Below the pieces are notes generated by a model. The model saw nothing but the letters and a program-made list of their open reading frames with translations, had not been told where the DNA came from and did no database searches. The translations under genes were made by a program, and so were the position numbers. DNA of 64,000 nt from Candidatus Saccharimonadota bacterium (lineage in GTDB: Bacteria; Patescibacteriota; Saccharimonadia; Saccharimonadales; Saccharimonadaceae), in assembly GCA_030445265.1 (NCBI GenBank), contig JAUCSC010000001.1, forward strand, positions 372,001 through 436,000, in the 5' to 3' direction. Positions 50,924-60,301 of the stretch are shown here, piece by piece (position 1 is the stretch's first letter; each line of letters begins with the position of its first letter).

Positions 50924-53263
50924 ATGAATAAGGACGGTACTACGGCTGGTTTCACTTCCGATCTCCCGGTCTATAACTACTCTTCGGCCATTACTGATGC
51001 CGTTGATAATAATCAGGTGACAATTATTACCGCGGAGACCGGTGCTGGGAAAAGCACCCAGGTTCCTCAGTATCTTGCGGATCATGGCTATAGCAAAGTC
51101 ATCGTGACACAACCTCGTATCTTGGCTGCCAGGAATTTATCGAGGAGGGTCCGTGAGGAATGGGCCCTCCGCACGTCCAGCGATAGTGAACCAGTCATTG
51201 GCTATCGGACCGCCCATGAACGTGATGACAGCCCCGACACGCAGATTCTCTATTGCACTGATGGTCTCCAGCTCGTACGCGAGGTGACTGGAGCCGGCAT
51301 CAAAGAACGTCAGGTGCTCGTGCTCGATGAGGTCCACGAGTGGAACGAGAACATGGAAGTGCTGATTGCCTGGGCAAAGAAACGTTGCCAAGAAGAACCG
51401 CGGTTTAAAGTAGTGATCATGAGCGCAACAATTGATACAGCCCCGCTGGCTAATTTCTTTGGGACATCTGCCGTTATTACTATTCCAGGGAGAAGCTTCC
51501 TCGTAAAAAAACGCCGGGGGACTGATGTAATCAGCGAGATTCTTGAAAAGATTCAAACGGCTTCAAGTAATATCCTCGTTTTCTTACCTGGCAAAGCTGA
51601 GATAAAGGATGTGAGTGACGCCATTGCACAAAAAGCCCATGCGGCGGGAGTGCCTATCATTCCCCTGCATTCGCAGCTCGAAGCGACGGCACAACAACAA
51701 GCGTTCGCCAGTTATCCAAACGGTAAAATCATTTTGTCGACCAACATTGCTCAAACGAGTGTCACAATCGATGATATCGACGTCGTTATCGACAGCGGTC
51801 TGGAACGGCGGAGCGAGGTGAGAAATGGTGTGGAGGGGTTATTCATTGCCCAAGTCGCCCAGTCAGACTGTCTTCAGCGAGCTGGTCGCGCCGGCCGGAC
51901 AAAAGAAGGTGAGTACATACTCGCGCAGTACGACACGCTGCCATGCCTGAGCTTCGAAGAGCGTCCTGAATATGGTACTCCTGAAATACTTCGTAAACAT
52001 ATCGACCGTTTGACACTCCGGCTTGCAAACGTCGGCATTGATATCGAGCAGCTCGATTTTTATCACGATCCAAGCATCCGCGCCATTCGCCGTGCAAAAC
52101 AAACGCTCATCGCGCTTGGCGCTATGACGCAAAGTGGCCAAGTAACCGACACGGGACGAGCGATGGAGCGATATCCCGTCGAGTCCAGTTATGCGCGCAT
52201 GTTAGTCGAATCACATAAGTACGACGAACAAGTCCAGTCTAAGTTGGCCGCAATTATTGCTATTCAAGAGATTGGTGGCATCGTAAAGGGCGGTACGAGA
52301 TATACGGGCTGGCACCGACTAACCCGGCAAAAAAAATCGGATCTCTTGGCGCAGTACGACGTCTACCGGGCGCTTCCAACCCTCGCGCCAGAGGAATATG
52401 AAGAGCTTGGCATCATTAGCAAAAATGTATCGAAGGCCAGCGAAGTCATGGAGCGCCTCAACCGTGATATTGCGAGCATTACGCTTGATGAGTCCTCACT
52501 GACACCGATTAGCGAGACGGAGCAGGACCTGGTCATGCGCTGCATCGTTGCTGGACAAATAGATCAAGTATGGACAGTGGACATTGAAGGTAACGCCACG
52601 CACATTACGACGAAGGCAGTTCGAGAACTATCGAGCAGTACGATTGTGAAAAATGCTCTTCTTGTCACTGGTACGCCGTTTGATTTACAGGTTCCTTCAA
52701 GGGATGGCACTCTTCAAACCCTCCATCTGGTGCAAGGTATTACCTCTATAAAAACCGAATGGCTGACTGAATTAGCACCAGATTTCTTTACGACCCGTCA
52801 TGGAAAGGTGGCATATGACCCACGCTCGGGATTTTTAGTCATACGTCAGCAAGTACGGTCTGGTAAACAGACCTTTGAGGGAGTAGGCGTACCAGTCACC
52901 GAAAATACCAAGCAAAATCAGAAATTTTTCCAGGAAGCAGTTACCAAGTGGATATATGATCAACTCGAGAAGGAACGGGCCAAGCTAGCCGCATTTCATG
53001 TCAAACGCATCCCGAAGATTCCTCTTCCGCTCATCAAGTCGAGTGTTAGCTCATTAGCGGCCGGCGTCATCAATGTAGAAAGTCTTGCCCCTGAGCAGCG
53101 CAAGTGGCTATTCGACCTCACGAAGTTGGAAACGCATCTTGGCCGCGAATACATGAATCAAGTCGCCGCATCGTTTCGTGGTGGACACGCTCCTGGTCGC
53201 CATCATGCACACCGTGGCTGGAAGCCGTCGCACAAACGACAAAATCGACGCGATAATCGCTAA
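50924..53263 (+). CDS. DEAH-box ATP-dependent helicase (HrpA/HrpB-like)
   Basis: This 779-residue superfamily 2 helicase shows Walker A TAETGAGKSTQVPQYL, motif II VLDEVHEWN (DEVH), motif III MSATIDTAPL, and motif VI QRAGRAGRTKEGEYI. A helicase-associated helical region follows from about residue 360. The C-terminal tail is basic and histidine-rich (GGHAPGRHHAHRGWKPSHKR), which would suit RNA binding. HrpA proteins act on RNA, including rescue of stalled ribosomes in E. coli. It is shorter than E. coli HrpA. TACAAT (50911-50916) ends 8 bases before the ATG. Confidence 0.93.
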   Translation: MNKDGTTAGFTSDLPVYNYSSAITDAVDNNQVTIITAETGAGKSTQVPQYLADHGYSKVIVTQPRILAARNLSRRVREEWALRTSSDSEPVIGYRTAHERDDSPDTQILYCTDGLQLVREVTGAGIKERQVLVLDEVHEWNENMEVLIAWAKKRCQEEPRFKVVIMSATIDTAPLANFFGTSAVITIPGRSFLVKKRRGTDVISEILEKIQTASSNILVFLPGKAEIKDVSDAIAQKAHAAGVPIIPLHSQLEATAQQQAFASYPNGKIILSTNIAQTSVTIDDIDVVIDSGLERRSEVRNGVEGLFIAQVAQSDCLQRAGRAGRTKEGEYILAQYDTLPCLSFEERPEYGTPEILRKHIDRLTLRLANVGIDIEQLDFYHDPSIRAIRRAKQTLIALGAMTQSGQVTDTGRAMERYPVESSYARMLVESHKYDEQVQSKLAAIIAIQEIGGIVKGGTRYTGWHRLTRQKKSDLLAQYDVYRALPTLAPEEYEELGIISKNVSKASEVMERLNRDIASITLDESSLTPISETEQDLVMRCIVAGQIDQVWTVDIEGNATHITTKAVRELSSSTIVKNALLVTGTPFDLQVPSRDGTLQTLHLVQGITSIKTEWLTELAPDFFTTRHGKVAYDPRSGFLVIRQQVRSGKQTFEGVGVPVTENTKQNQKFFQEAVTKWIYDQLEKERAKLAAFHVKRIPKIPLPLIKSSVSSLAAGVINVESLAPEQRKWLFDLTKLETHLGREYMNQVAASFRGGHAPGRHHAHRGWKPSHKRQNRRDNR

Positions 53264-53326
53264 ATACTCCATTTGCACGTGAGCCATAACCTAACGAGTG
53301 TTGTAATAATGTGTTAGACTGGAGGC

Positions 53327-53704
53327 ATGAAAGACGGAATATCGGAGAAAAAGCTAGCCGAAAATCAAGTCTTTTTCAGAGGCCTGAACGCCAAGGTACG
53401 TGAAGGAATTGAGAATATTAAGCAAGTTGCCGATGAAGATGGCTCCAAAGCTGATTTGATCGATGAGAATACCGTCTTTGAGTTTCACTGCGAGTGTTCA
53501 CACAACCATTGCCTTAACCGCATAAAAATAAGCCTCGCTGACTATGAGGCAATCCACAAGGATAACGCCTCCTTTACTATTACGCCTGGCCATAATATTC
53601 CGGAGGTTGAGGATGTGACATTTACATGCCCGGCTTACTGTGTCGTTACAAAACATAAAGAACCGCCAAAAAAAGTGACGACGGTGCATCCGATTGACCA
53701 ATGA
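53327..53704 (+). CDS. Small cysteine-containing protein of unknown function, actinobacterial-like
   Basis: This 125-residue protein has FEFHCECSHNHCLNRIKISL followed by a TPGHNIPEVEDV stretch and a short Y.VV.K end. From memory this pattern (F-x-C-E-C...C...I...L..Y.......PGH..PE.E.V) occurs in a widespread group of small proteins from Actinobacteria with no assigned function. The CEC and HNHC residues could bind a metal. A -10-like TTAGAC (53314-53319) ends 8 bases before the ATG. The TGA overlaps the next gene's ATG, so the two are coupled. Confidence 0.72.
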   Translation: MKDGISEKKLAENQVFFRGLNAKVREGIENIKQVADEDGSKADLIDENTVFEFHCECSHNHCLNRIKISLADYEAIHKDNASFTITPGHNIPEVEDVTFTCPAYCVVTKHKEPPKKVTTVHPIDQ

Positions 53705-53898
53705 AACGACCTAAAAAAATTACAAGGCAGTCACACGTTTTCAACTTGCCATGCGAAAAGAAAACCGCCTACAAAACTGAAGCAGATGCGGTAGCAGCTG
53801 CCGACCATCGCATGCTCGAGAATATGAGCGTTGATCTGGAAGTATATCAGTGCAATGTTTGTAATCAATGGCATTTAACCAGGGCCAAGAAAAAATAA
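53701..53898 (+). CDS. Small zinc-ribbon-like protein (65 aa)
   Basis: The ATG overlaps the upstream TGA (ATGA), indicating translational coupling. The 65-residue basic protein carries YQCNVCNQWHLTRAKKK at its end, a C-x2-C-x2-WHLT motif seen from memory in many short actinobacterial and phage proteins. An additional cysteine at residue 18 and a histidine could complete a metal site. Function unknown. Together with the preceding gene it forms a two-gene unit after the helicase. Confidence 0.7.
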   Translation: MKRPKKITRQSHVFNLPCEKKTAYKTEADAVAAADHRMLENMSVDLEVYQCNVCNQWHLTRAKKK

Positions 53899-53993
53899 CC
53901 GCGCTCATAAAACTTTCCCTGCGTATACCATAAATTAATGTTTGTATTTTAATCCGCTCCGAGTGATAATAAGTTTCAAAGGAGTAATTGTCG

Positions 53994-54773
53994 TTGGATC
54001 CCGAAAGCAAAGAATATGTATTGCAAAACGGTGAATACATCACTATTACCCGTGACAATACGGAGATATTCCGGCATATGAGTTCACTAGCAATCTATGA
54101 TGTCATTGTCAGTGATGGCCACTACATATGGGAGGAACAAAAATTTGATTTCCAACGCTTACTCGGTTATGCACGAAAGTTGAAAGTGCCAGAACATCTC
54201 AATTTAGCCGAAGCCAAAACAGACATAGTAGAGAAGTATGTTGCCGAAAAATCTGATGATCTTAGGGCACTCGATACTTTTCCGGCCGAATGGCAGCACA
54301 AAGAAAAGGATATTTTATATAGTATCGATACGATTGTTGATAAAGACACGAATATCGATGGGGTTCAATACGAGACCACGATCGTCAATCTCCTCATTGC
54401 GCTTGGTCACTTCGAACGGCTTAATAGGATAACAAAAAGCGCGACAGGTAAAACGTTCGTGGATCTCGCCGGTTCGGACCCTGCATCGGCGTACAAACTG
54501 GCAAAATCGATGCTAAAGAGAATCGCAAATGATCATGAGTATGAAATTATCCGTCCTATGCCATCGATGGCTAACCCATTCAGTGATGGCTTGCAAAATA
54601 CTTCAGGACTGTCCCGCTTATCATTTGCTGACATGCCCGACGAAAGGTTTCACCATATAAAAATGAATATCGGTGTTCATATATCTGAAGATGACGAGAG
54701 TGCATTAGACTATCAGCAAAAACACATTCCGATCGTGAGTTTCTATTCGAAACCAGAGGATGCTCCCAAATAG
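53994..54773 (+). CDS. Unknown protein (259 aa)
   Basis: I do not recognise this protein. It has no ATG at the beginning. TTG at 53994 lies 9 bases after AAAGGAG (53978-53984) and is the better placed start; TTG at 53988 is an alternative two codons longer. The protein is acidic and soluble, with conserved-looking patches such as YDVIVSDGHYIWEEQKFDFQ and EYETTIVNLLIALGHFERL-like segments around residue 125. The C-terminal 60 residues are polar. It is preceded by an intergenic gap of 90 bases and appears to be a single gene. Confidence 0.68.
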   Translation: MDPESKEYVLQNGEYITITRDNTEIFRHMSSLAIYDVIVSDGHYIWEEQKFDFQRLLGYARKLKVPEHLNLAEAKTDIVEKYVAEKSDDLRALDTFPAEWQHKEKDILYSIDTIVDKDTNIDGVQYETTIVNLLIALGHFERLNRITKSATGKTFVDLAGSDPASAYKLAKSMLKRIANDHEYEIIRPMPSMANPFSDGLQNTSGLSRLSFADMPDERFHHIKMNIGVHISEDDESALDYQQKHIPIVSFYSKPEDAPK

Positions 54774-54866
54774 TTCTTTCGACTGACAGAAAATAATTGA
54801 TGCTCCACGCAGTGACTGCTGCCAAATTGCTTATGCAGACCATAAAATCGGATATAATAGAACTAT

Positions 54867-56231
54867 ATGTTTGAATATCCGGTGGTGTTTGTTGACATTG
54901 AGACGACAGGAGGAAGTTACCGAAATAGCCGGGTACTTGAAGTTGCGGCAATTCGTGTCGAAAATGGGGTCATCACTGGAGAGTTCAGTTCTCTCGTTCA
55001 TCCCGGGACATCGATACCGCCAAAAATCACTCAGATAACTGGTATTACGGAACACGATATTGTCGATGCTCCAGCATTTGAAGACATCGCGGACGAATTG
55101 CATGAAATTCTCCAGGGGGCTATCTTTGTCGCACATAATGTTCGTTTCGACTATTCATTTTTGAAACAAGAGTTCTCCCTCGTGGGCACGGACTTTCATC
55201 CAAAATTACTATGCACTGTCCGCTTGTCACGCTTGCTGTATGCCGATAGGCAAGGGCATAGCCTCGGCAAACTCATTGAGAGACATTCTATACCATATCG
55301 GTTTAGACACCGAGCGCTCGATGATGCGAGAGCTATCCATTACTTTTCTCAATTAGCCTACGATGAGCACGGCAAAGCAGTCTTTGAGGACGCCGTCAAC
55401 CGCCAGCTCCGTTCTCAGTACGTACCATCACATCTTGATTCGTCGGAAATCGAGACAATTAAAGATGAGCCAGGCGTGTATATATTTGAAGATGAACAGC
55501 GAACACCGATATACATCGGTAAGAGTATTCATCTGAAAAAAAGAGTCGTCTCACACTTCCAAGACCAGGCCGCACGGGAACTAAAAATGTCCCAACACGT
55601 TCACCACGTCAGGGTCATACCGACTCAGAATGAACTGTCGGCACTCCTACTCGAATCTCAGATGGTAAAAGAGCATAAGCCGCTATACAACCGTCAGCTT
55701 CGCCGTGTATCGAAATACGCACTGCTCGTAAAGAGCACGGTAGATGAATACGCCACATTACGCATAGACTCGGGAACGGTTGACGAAGCTGCCGACCTGG
55801 GTATTATTTATGGGTTGTATGAAAGTAGGACGAAGGCAAAAAATCGTATTATTGAGCTGACAAAGACATTCCAGCTGTGTCCGAAACTCATGGGCTTTGA
55901 AAATACGAAGACCGCCTGCTTTTCGCATTCACTAGGACGCTGCAAGGGTGCCTGTATCGGCCTCGAAGAGGCTGCATCATACAATCGCCGCTTCGAACTC
56001 GCTTTGATGCACAGCAAGCTTGAAGCATGGCCGTACAAAAATGCCATCGCCATTCCCTTCGACGCAATAAGCGGCGTTGTTATCAATAATTGGATGGTCC
56101 AAGGCTTTTATGACTCGGGTGAGCCAGAACCCGTCCATCAATACGATTCTTACTTTGATCTTGATGAATATAAGATTATTCGAAGATTCATACGTACCAA
56201 TGCCGCCTCGATCATACCACTAGCACCGTAG
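54867..56231 (+). CDS. DEDDh exonuclease fused to a GIY-YIG (UvrC/Cho-like) nuclease
   Basis: The N-terminal domain (about residues 1-175) is a DnaQ-like 3'-5' exonuclease: VFVDIETTGG, HNVRFDYSFL and HRALDDARA give the D-E-D-D plus histidine set. The central domain (about 195-285) is GIY-YIG: PGVYIFEDEQRTPIYIGKSI. After it, CPKLMGFENTKTACFSHSLG followed by RCKGAC supplies four cysteines in the positions that bind a [4Fe-4S] cluster in UvrC. This architecture, known from mycobacterial UvrC-like proteins and E. coli Cho in part, suggests a nucleotide excision repair nuclease. TATAAT ends 9 bases before the ATG. Confidence 0.92.
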   Translation: MFEYPVVFVDIETTGGSYRNSRVLEVAAIRVENGVITGEFSSLVHPGTSIPPKITQITGITEHDIVDAPAFEDIADELHEILQGAIFVAHNVRFDYSFLKQEFSLVGTDFHPKLLCTVRLSRLLYADRQGHSLGKLIERHSIPYRFRHRALDDARAIHYFSQLAYDEHGKAVFEDAVNRQLRSQYVPSHLDSSEIETIKDEPGVYIFEDEQRTPIYIGKSIHLKKRVVSHFQDQAARELKMSQHVHHVRVIPTQNELSALLLESQMVKEHKPLYNRQLRRVSKYALLVKSTVDEYATLRIDSGTVDEAADLGIIYGLYESRTKAKNRIIELTKTFQLCPKLMGFENTKTACFSHSLGRCKGACIGLEEAASYNRRFELALMHSKLEAWPYKNAIAIPFDAISGVVINNWMVQGFYDSGEPEPVHQYDSYFDLDEYKIIRRFIRTNAASIIPLAP

Positions 56232-56264
56232 GGCCAGTATCAACGCAGAAGGAAGCGGCCAGAC

Positions 56265-57905
56265 CTACGCTTTTGAGCCGATAAGGAGCACTTCGCCGCC
56301 GATAGAATCGCGGAAATAGCCGTCGTGACTGACGTAGAGAATGGCGCCAGAGTATTTACTGAGTGCTGTTTCCAGCTCCTCAATACTCGGCAGATCAAGG
56401 TGATTGGTCGGTTCATCGAGGATCAGTAGCTGGGGATCATTGGCTAACATTGTGATGAGTTGAAAGCGCGCCTTTTGGCCACCGCTCAGCCGCCTGATAG
56501 GCACTTTTCCGTCGCCTTCCGTAAAAAGATAATCATTCATCAGGCTGCGAACTTTTGTCGTCGTGATTGAAAGGTCACGATCCAGGTACATTTGTTCGAT
56601 TGCCTGCTCGAGCGGGAGGTCAAAGTATGTCGGTGACACTTCTTGCTCATAGACGCCAATACGGACTTGCTTATCGACAGTGACCTCGCCTTTATAAACG
56701 GTAGGGGATGTATCACCAAGAATTGCTTTTATCAGCGTCGTTTTTCCTGCGCCGTTACGACCGCGGAATTCCATCGCTTCACCCTCACGGAGGTCGATAT
56801 TAATGCCCTCAAAAAGCGGCGCGTCATAGCCCAGACTAAGATCGCGTGCTGACAGCAAGATATGTTTGCTCCGTGATTCATCACTTTTCAAATCAATCCG
56901 GACGTTACGTGCCTTGAACTTTTGGTACTGATTGGCAACTTTGTAATTCAGTTCGGCGGCCGAATCCTTATCGATCCAAAACGTTGGTTTCTCTTTTGCT
57001 TGGAGCTCAGCCAGCTCTTTACGCGATATCTCTTCGAGTCGTTTGAATTTTTGAATCGTACCAGGATTACGTGATTTTTCTTTCAATCGCTGATAGTCAA
57101 TCACTTTGACCTTAAGATTTGCGATACGCTTTTCGATCATTTCGAATTCGTTCATTTGACTACCGGTTGAAACAGCATTCTGCTTCAAATAAGCATCATA
57201 ATTGCCCTTGTAGCTATCCGAACCGCCATCTTTTAACTCGACAATGCGATCAACTTCACGCAGAACATCACGATCATGAGTAATAACCAGGATGGCTTCG
57301 CGGGCATTTTTCATCCACTCGATAAACTGGGCTTTTGCAATATAGTCCATGTGGTTCGTCGGCTCATCGATAAGAGCAAGCTGAGCATCAGAATGCATGA
57401 TTTTTACGACTTCAATGAGTCGCTTTTGACCGCCTGATAGTGTTGAGAATTTCTTATGAGCAACATTTGGAAGCTGGAAGTTGTCCAGCTCACGCTCGAT
57501 CTGTTCTTCAATTTGATAGAACCCTTTATCATCAAATCGCTGCAGAGCTTCCGTATAGGCTTCAATCATTTTTAAATTATCGCCCATGGTTTCGGGGTAT
57601 GTTTCCATGATGTGGCTTAGGTCAGCATACTCGGGCAAACCAGCCAGGACGTATTGGAGGACTGTCTGATCGCCGACATCGTGATGTTCCTGTTGGGTAG
57701 CAACGACGACGGAACCCCGCTTGAATATAATTTCACCGGTAAAGTCTTTGTCTGAACCAGCCAGTATACCGAATAATGTCGACTTTCCAACACCGTTTCT
57801 ACCAATAACACCGATTTTTTCGGCATCATCAACAGAGAACCGAATGTTCGACATAAGCGACTTTGGTCCAAATGATTTTTCTGTAACCGTAACGTCTGCA
57901 ATCAT
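56265..57905 (-). CDS. ABC-F family ATPase
   Basis: This 546-residue protein has two ATPase cassettes in one chain, with Walker A GRNGVGKST and GRNGAGKTT, signatures LSGGQKRL and LSGGQKAR, and Walker B LIDEPTNHMD and LILDEPTNHLD. There are no membrane segments. The linker (about residues 240-310) is charged and helical like the P-site tRNA interaction motif. ABC-F proteins act on the ribosome, either in translation control (EttA-like) or antibiotic protection; which applies cannot be told. TACTAT (57920-57915) ends 10 bases before the ATG. Confidence 0.93.
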   Translation of the reverse strand: MIADVTVTEKSFGPKSLMSNIRFSVDDAEKIGVIGRNGVGKSTLFGILAGSDKDFTGEIIFKRGSVVVATQQEHHDVGDQTVLQYVLAGLPEYADLSHIMETYPETMGDNLKMIEAYTEALQRFDDKGFYQIEEQIERELDNFQLPNVAHKKFSTLSGGQKRLIEVVKIMHSDAQLALIDEPTNHMDYIAKAQFIEWMKNAREAILVITHDRDVLREVDRIVELKDGGSDSYKGNYDAYLKQNAVSTGSQMNEFEMIEKRIANLKVKVIDYQRLKEKSRNPGTIQKFKRLEEISRKELAELQAKEKPTFWIDKDSAAELNYKVANQYQKFKARNVRIDLKSDESRSKHILLSARDLSLGYDAPLFEGINIDLREGEAMEFRGRNGAGKTTLIKAILGDTSPTVYKGEVTVDKQVRIGVYEQEVSPTYFDLPLEQAIEQMYLDRDLSITTTKVRSLMNDYLFTEGDGKVPIRRLSGGQKARFQLITMLANDPQLLILDEPTNHLDLPSIEELETALSKYSGAILYVSHDGYFRDSIGGEVLLIGSKA

Positions 57906-58108
57906 ACCTGTACCATAGTACCATTCTATGACCCCTGATGTCTTGGGGGAGAACTTTATAATTTGCTAATTAATCATATTCCCAATATTGTGGTGCTATT
58001 CTAGCAAGCTAAACTGTGACGATTGACTCATTACTTTGGTAATTCTACATACCGTCCGTTTCAACAAACAACCTTAATCACACACAGTTTTAATGGTACT
58101 ATTATCGT

Positions 58109-58642
58109 ATGATTTCGGAGCGAGACCCATTCCTGCGTTTACAAGTACAGCCTGATTTTCCCGCAAGCGACTAATCCGAAGAGAACACTGAGCTACTTCC
58201 ATACATTTTAGAAGGAAGTGGCACAGAGGCTCAAGCTGCGCACTTACGACATGACCAACGAGCGCTTTATGAAGTTGCCCATAGAGCTCTTTTATTTTCC
58301 GATTATCCGGCAAAGAATTCACCTGACGAGTATCAAGCCTTTACGCTTGGGTTTGCGGCGTTTGAGGCTATTTCCTCCGCCGTTCGTCCTCCGCAGGTGT
58401 ATGACATGTCTCTTGCGGCCGTCAATGCCTATTTATATTACATAGAACCAAATCACTTTGCTGATTTCGAGCTATCAAAGCGAATGAAGAACTGGCCGAA
58501 TGATTATCCCAACACACATATCGTCATTACTACAATCGGTTTACGACGTAAGGAAACTATGAATGAACTACGTGCAAGGACAATTGGCGCTCATATTGCA
58601 TTCGAGTTGCAGATGCCAGTTACCATCGAAGATTCAATCTAA
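58109..58642 (+). pseudogene. Gene interrupted by a single in-frame TAA (177 codons)
   Basis: The frame from ATG 58109 reads MISERDPFLRLQVQPDFPAS-D, then TAA at 58172-58174, then continues open as SEENTELLPYILEGSGTEAQ and on to a TAA at 58640-58642, with protein-like composition throughout (LRHDQRALYEVAHRALLFSD, ELQMPVTIEDSI). TACTAT (58097-58102) ends exactly 7 bases before the ATG, as in intact leaderless genes of the window. No ATG, GTG or TTG follows the TAA until GTG 58397. Either one point mutation has inactivated the gene, a sequencing error is present, or the stop is read through. I do not recognise the family. Confidence 0.65.
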
Positions 58643-58682
58643 CTCGTGCTTGTACCTGCATACCATCGAATAGTAAACTGTG

Positions 58683-59720
58683 ATGCATATGCAAGAGAGT
58701 TATGAGCGCACCACCGGAAAAAACATTCCGGCAGAATACCTACGCGATAATCCATTATTCTCAGAGGCTTACGCCCGTCAAGATAATTTAAGCCGACGTC
58801 ACTTTAAGACATATGAAGATGCTCACACTCAGGCATTCAAAAACTGCGATGTCCTGAATAGGAAACTCGAACAAGCCGGAGCGAAAGGTCAGTTTGTCAC
58901 AATATCCGCATTAGAATATATGCATACGACGGTGGCGATAGAGCCCAGTACGGGAAGTCATGTCATCCAGTCGGTCTTTGTTACACCCGAAGAGAAGGCT
59001 GATATGCCGTTTGAACCCATAGTCTTCAGCGCGCAGCTCGAAGGGTTCGCACCGACTGTCCGAGCACAGGCATCAGAAAAAAGTAAGATGCAGTCTTTTT
59101 TTCCTGAGATTAACTATCAATTTCTTGAAAGTGAGCGCGTCGCGTTACCAATCTTTGAAGGCAATCTCTATGGATTTGCACCGATAAAAACCACGATCCT
59201 GGAATTCCACGCCGATAAGGAACGTGAAGACAGCGGCATAGCAATAGGAAATCTGCTTAATATTGAAGGGCCCCATGCGAGCGCCATCCACGAAATCGAT
59301 GAAATTTTACTCTCAGATCAAAAGTATACTCACGAGGGACTGGCTCGAATCGGTTATTTATTTCGTGAAGAACTGACAAAAGGGGAAATACTACCCGATA
59401 AAGCCATGCACGCTCTTATCGATCTCGTGAAGGCTCGCCTAGGCTTTTACGGCGATCGCGTGTTCCAGCTGGATTTGCAATTTGTATCAACATTCTCTGA
59501 AAAGTCACCAGGTGCAAGAGAAATCTTCATAGAACCACTGCCTGCATCGTTGTCAGTTAAAGATTTAATATTGTCATCATACTATTATTACGACGAGGGC
59601 CAGTGGCGCTACGATCCGGATACCATGGCTCTTTCTCTGGTGCTGGATCCGTTAGACGGATCAGACAAAGATTTCCTCGTCGCACAGTTTGAAAATATCA
59701 ATTCAATTTCGCCAGAATAA
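58683..59720 (+). CDS. Unknown protein (345 aa)
   Basis: I do not recognise this family. Starts at GTG 58680, ATG 58683 and ATG 58689 are all possible; a -10-like TAGTAAACT directly upstream suggests a leaderless mRNA and ATG 58683 fits best. The protein is soluble, 345 residues, with motifs such as SALEYMHTTVAIEPSTGSHV and SGIAIGNLLNIEGPHASAIH; the last 100 residues include a tyrosine-rich stretch (SSYYYYDEGQWRYDP). It follows the broken gene by 40 bases, in the same orientation, and the two may once have been functionally linked. Confidence 0.7.
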   Translation: MHMQESYERTTGKNIPAEYLRDNPLFSEAYARQDNLSRRHFKTYEDAHTQAFKNCDVLNRKLEQAGAKGQFVTISALEYMHTTVAIEPSTGSHVIQSVFVTPEEKADMPFEPIVFSAQLEGFAPTVRAQASEKSKMQSFFPEINYQFLESERVALPIFEGNLYGFAPIKTTILEFHADKEREDSGIAIGNLLNIEGPHASAIHEIDEILLSDQKYTHEGLARIGYLFREELTKGEILPDKAMHALIDLVKARLGFYGDRVFQLDLQFVSTFSEKSPGAREIFIEPLPASLSVKDLILSSYYYYDEGQWRYDPDTMALSLVLDPLDGSDKDFLVAQFENINSISPE

Positions 59721-59759
59721 TATTGTGGCCTCCTGACATGTTTTACGAAAAAAAGTAAG

Positions 59760-60224
59760 TTACGAGGCTATGTCGAGGCGCATGCGCGGAAATTCATCAT
59801 CAAGCTCTAAACGATAATCGCGAATCTCGGTGAAGCCAAGTTTCCGGTAAAAACGGACTGCCTCAGGAGCGGAATATAGTTCGAGCGCACGACGACCATC
59901 ATTAATAGCAGTCTGAGATAAGCATCGTATCATGAAGCTCCCAACACCCGAACGCTGCCGCTCTGGTCTCGTCGCCATGCCATTAATCCAGCCATAATCG
60001 CGGCAAAGACTTGGCGTATAATTGGCAACGCCAAGTACCCGACCAGCCTCACAAGCAACATATGTTTGCTGCCCATTAAACTCTTCGAGTAAACGCGATA
60101 AGTCCGAAAAGTCACCATACTCAGCGTACTGATTTATTTGTGCGTATATCGCTAAGACGTCACGGTGAACCGGTTCACTAAGATGATCGATGACAAGTGG
60201 CATATCGACACGGGAAATTTCCAT
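59760..60224 (-). CDS. GNAT-family N-acetyltransferase
   Basis: This 154-residue protein shows the GNAT acetyl-CoA loop RPERQRSGVGSFMIRCLSQT (R/Q-x2-G-x-G) and the C-terminal ALELYSAPEAVRFYRKLGF, the standard substrate-side motif. It would acetylate an amine; the substrate is unknown. TATAAC (60238-60233) ends 9 bases before the ATG, leaving a leader of about two bases. Confidence 0.9.
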   Translation of the reverse strand: MEISRVDMPLVIDHLSEPVHRDVLAIYAQINQYAEYGDFSDLSRLLEEFNGQQTYVACEAGRVLGVANYTPSLCRDYGWINGMATRPERQRSGVGSFMIRCLSQTAINDGRRALELYSAPEAVRFYRKLGFTEIRDYRLELDDEFPRMRLDIAS

Positions 60225-60301
60225 ACCGTCTTGTTATACTCTTTTTTCTCCAGTAATCAATCGCGTTGCCGGCGTACGATGAGCACTGTTAAAATATATC
60301 C

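Noticed and set aside
58397-58642. Separate 81-residue gene starting at GTG 58397
   Set aside because: The frame extends far upstream without a stop until 58174 with coding character, and no promoter or ribosome site precedes the GTG; it is better explained as part of the interrupted gene.
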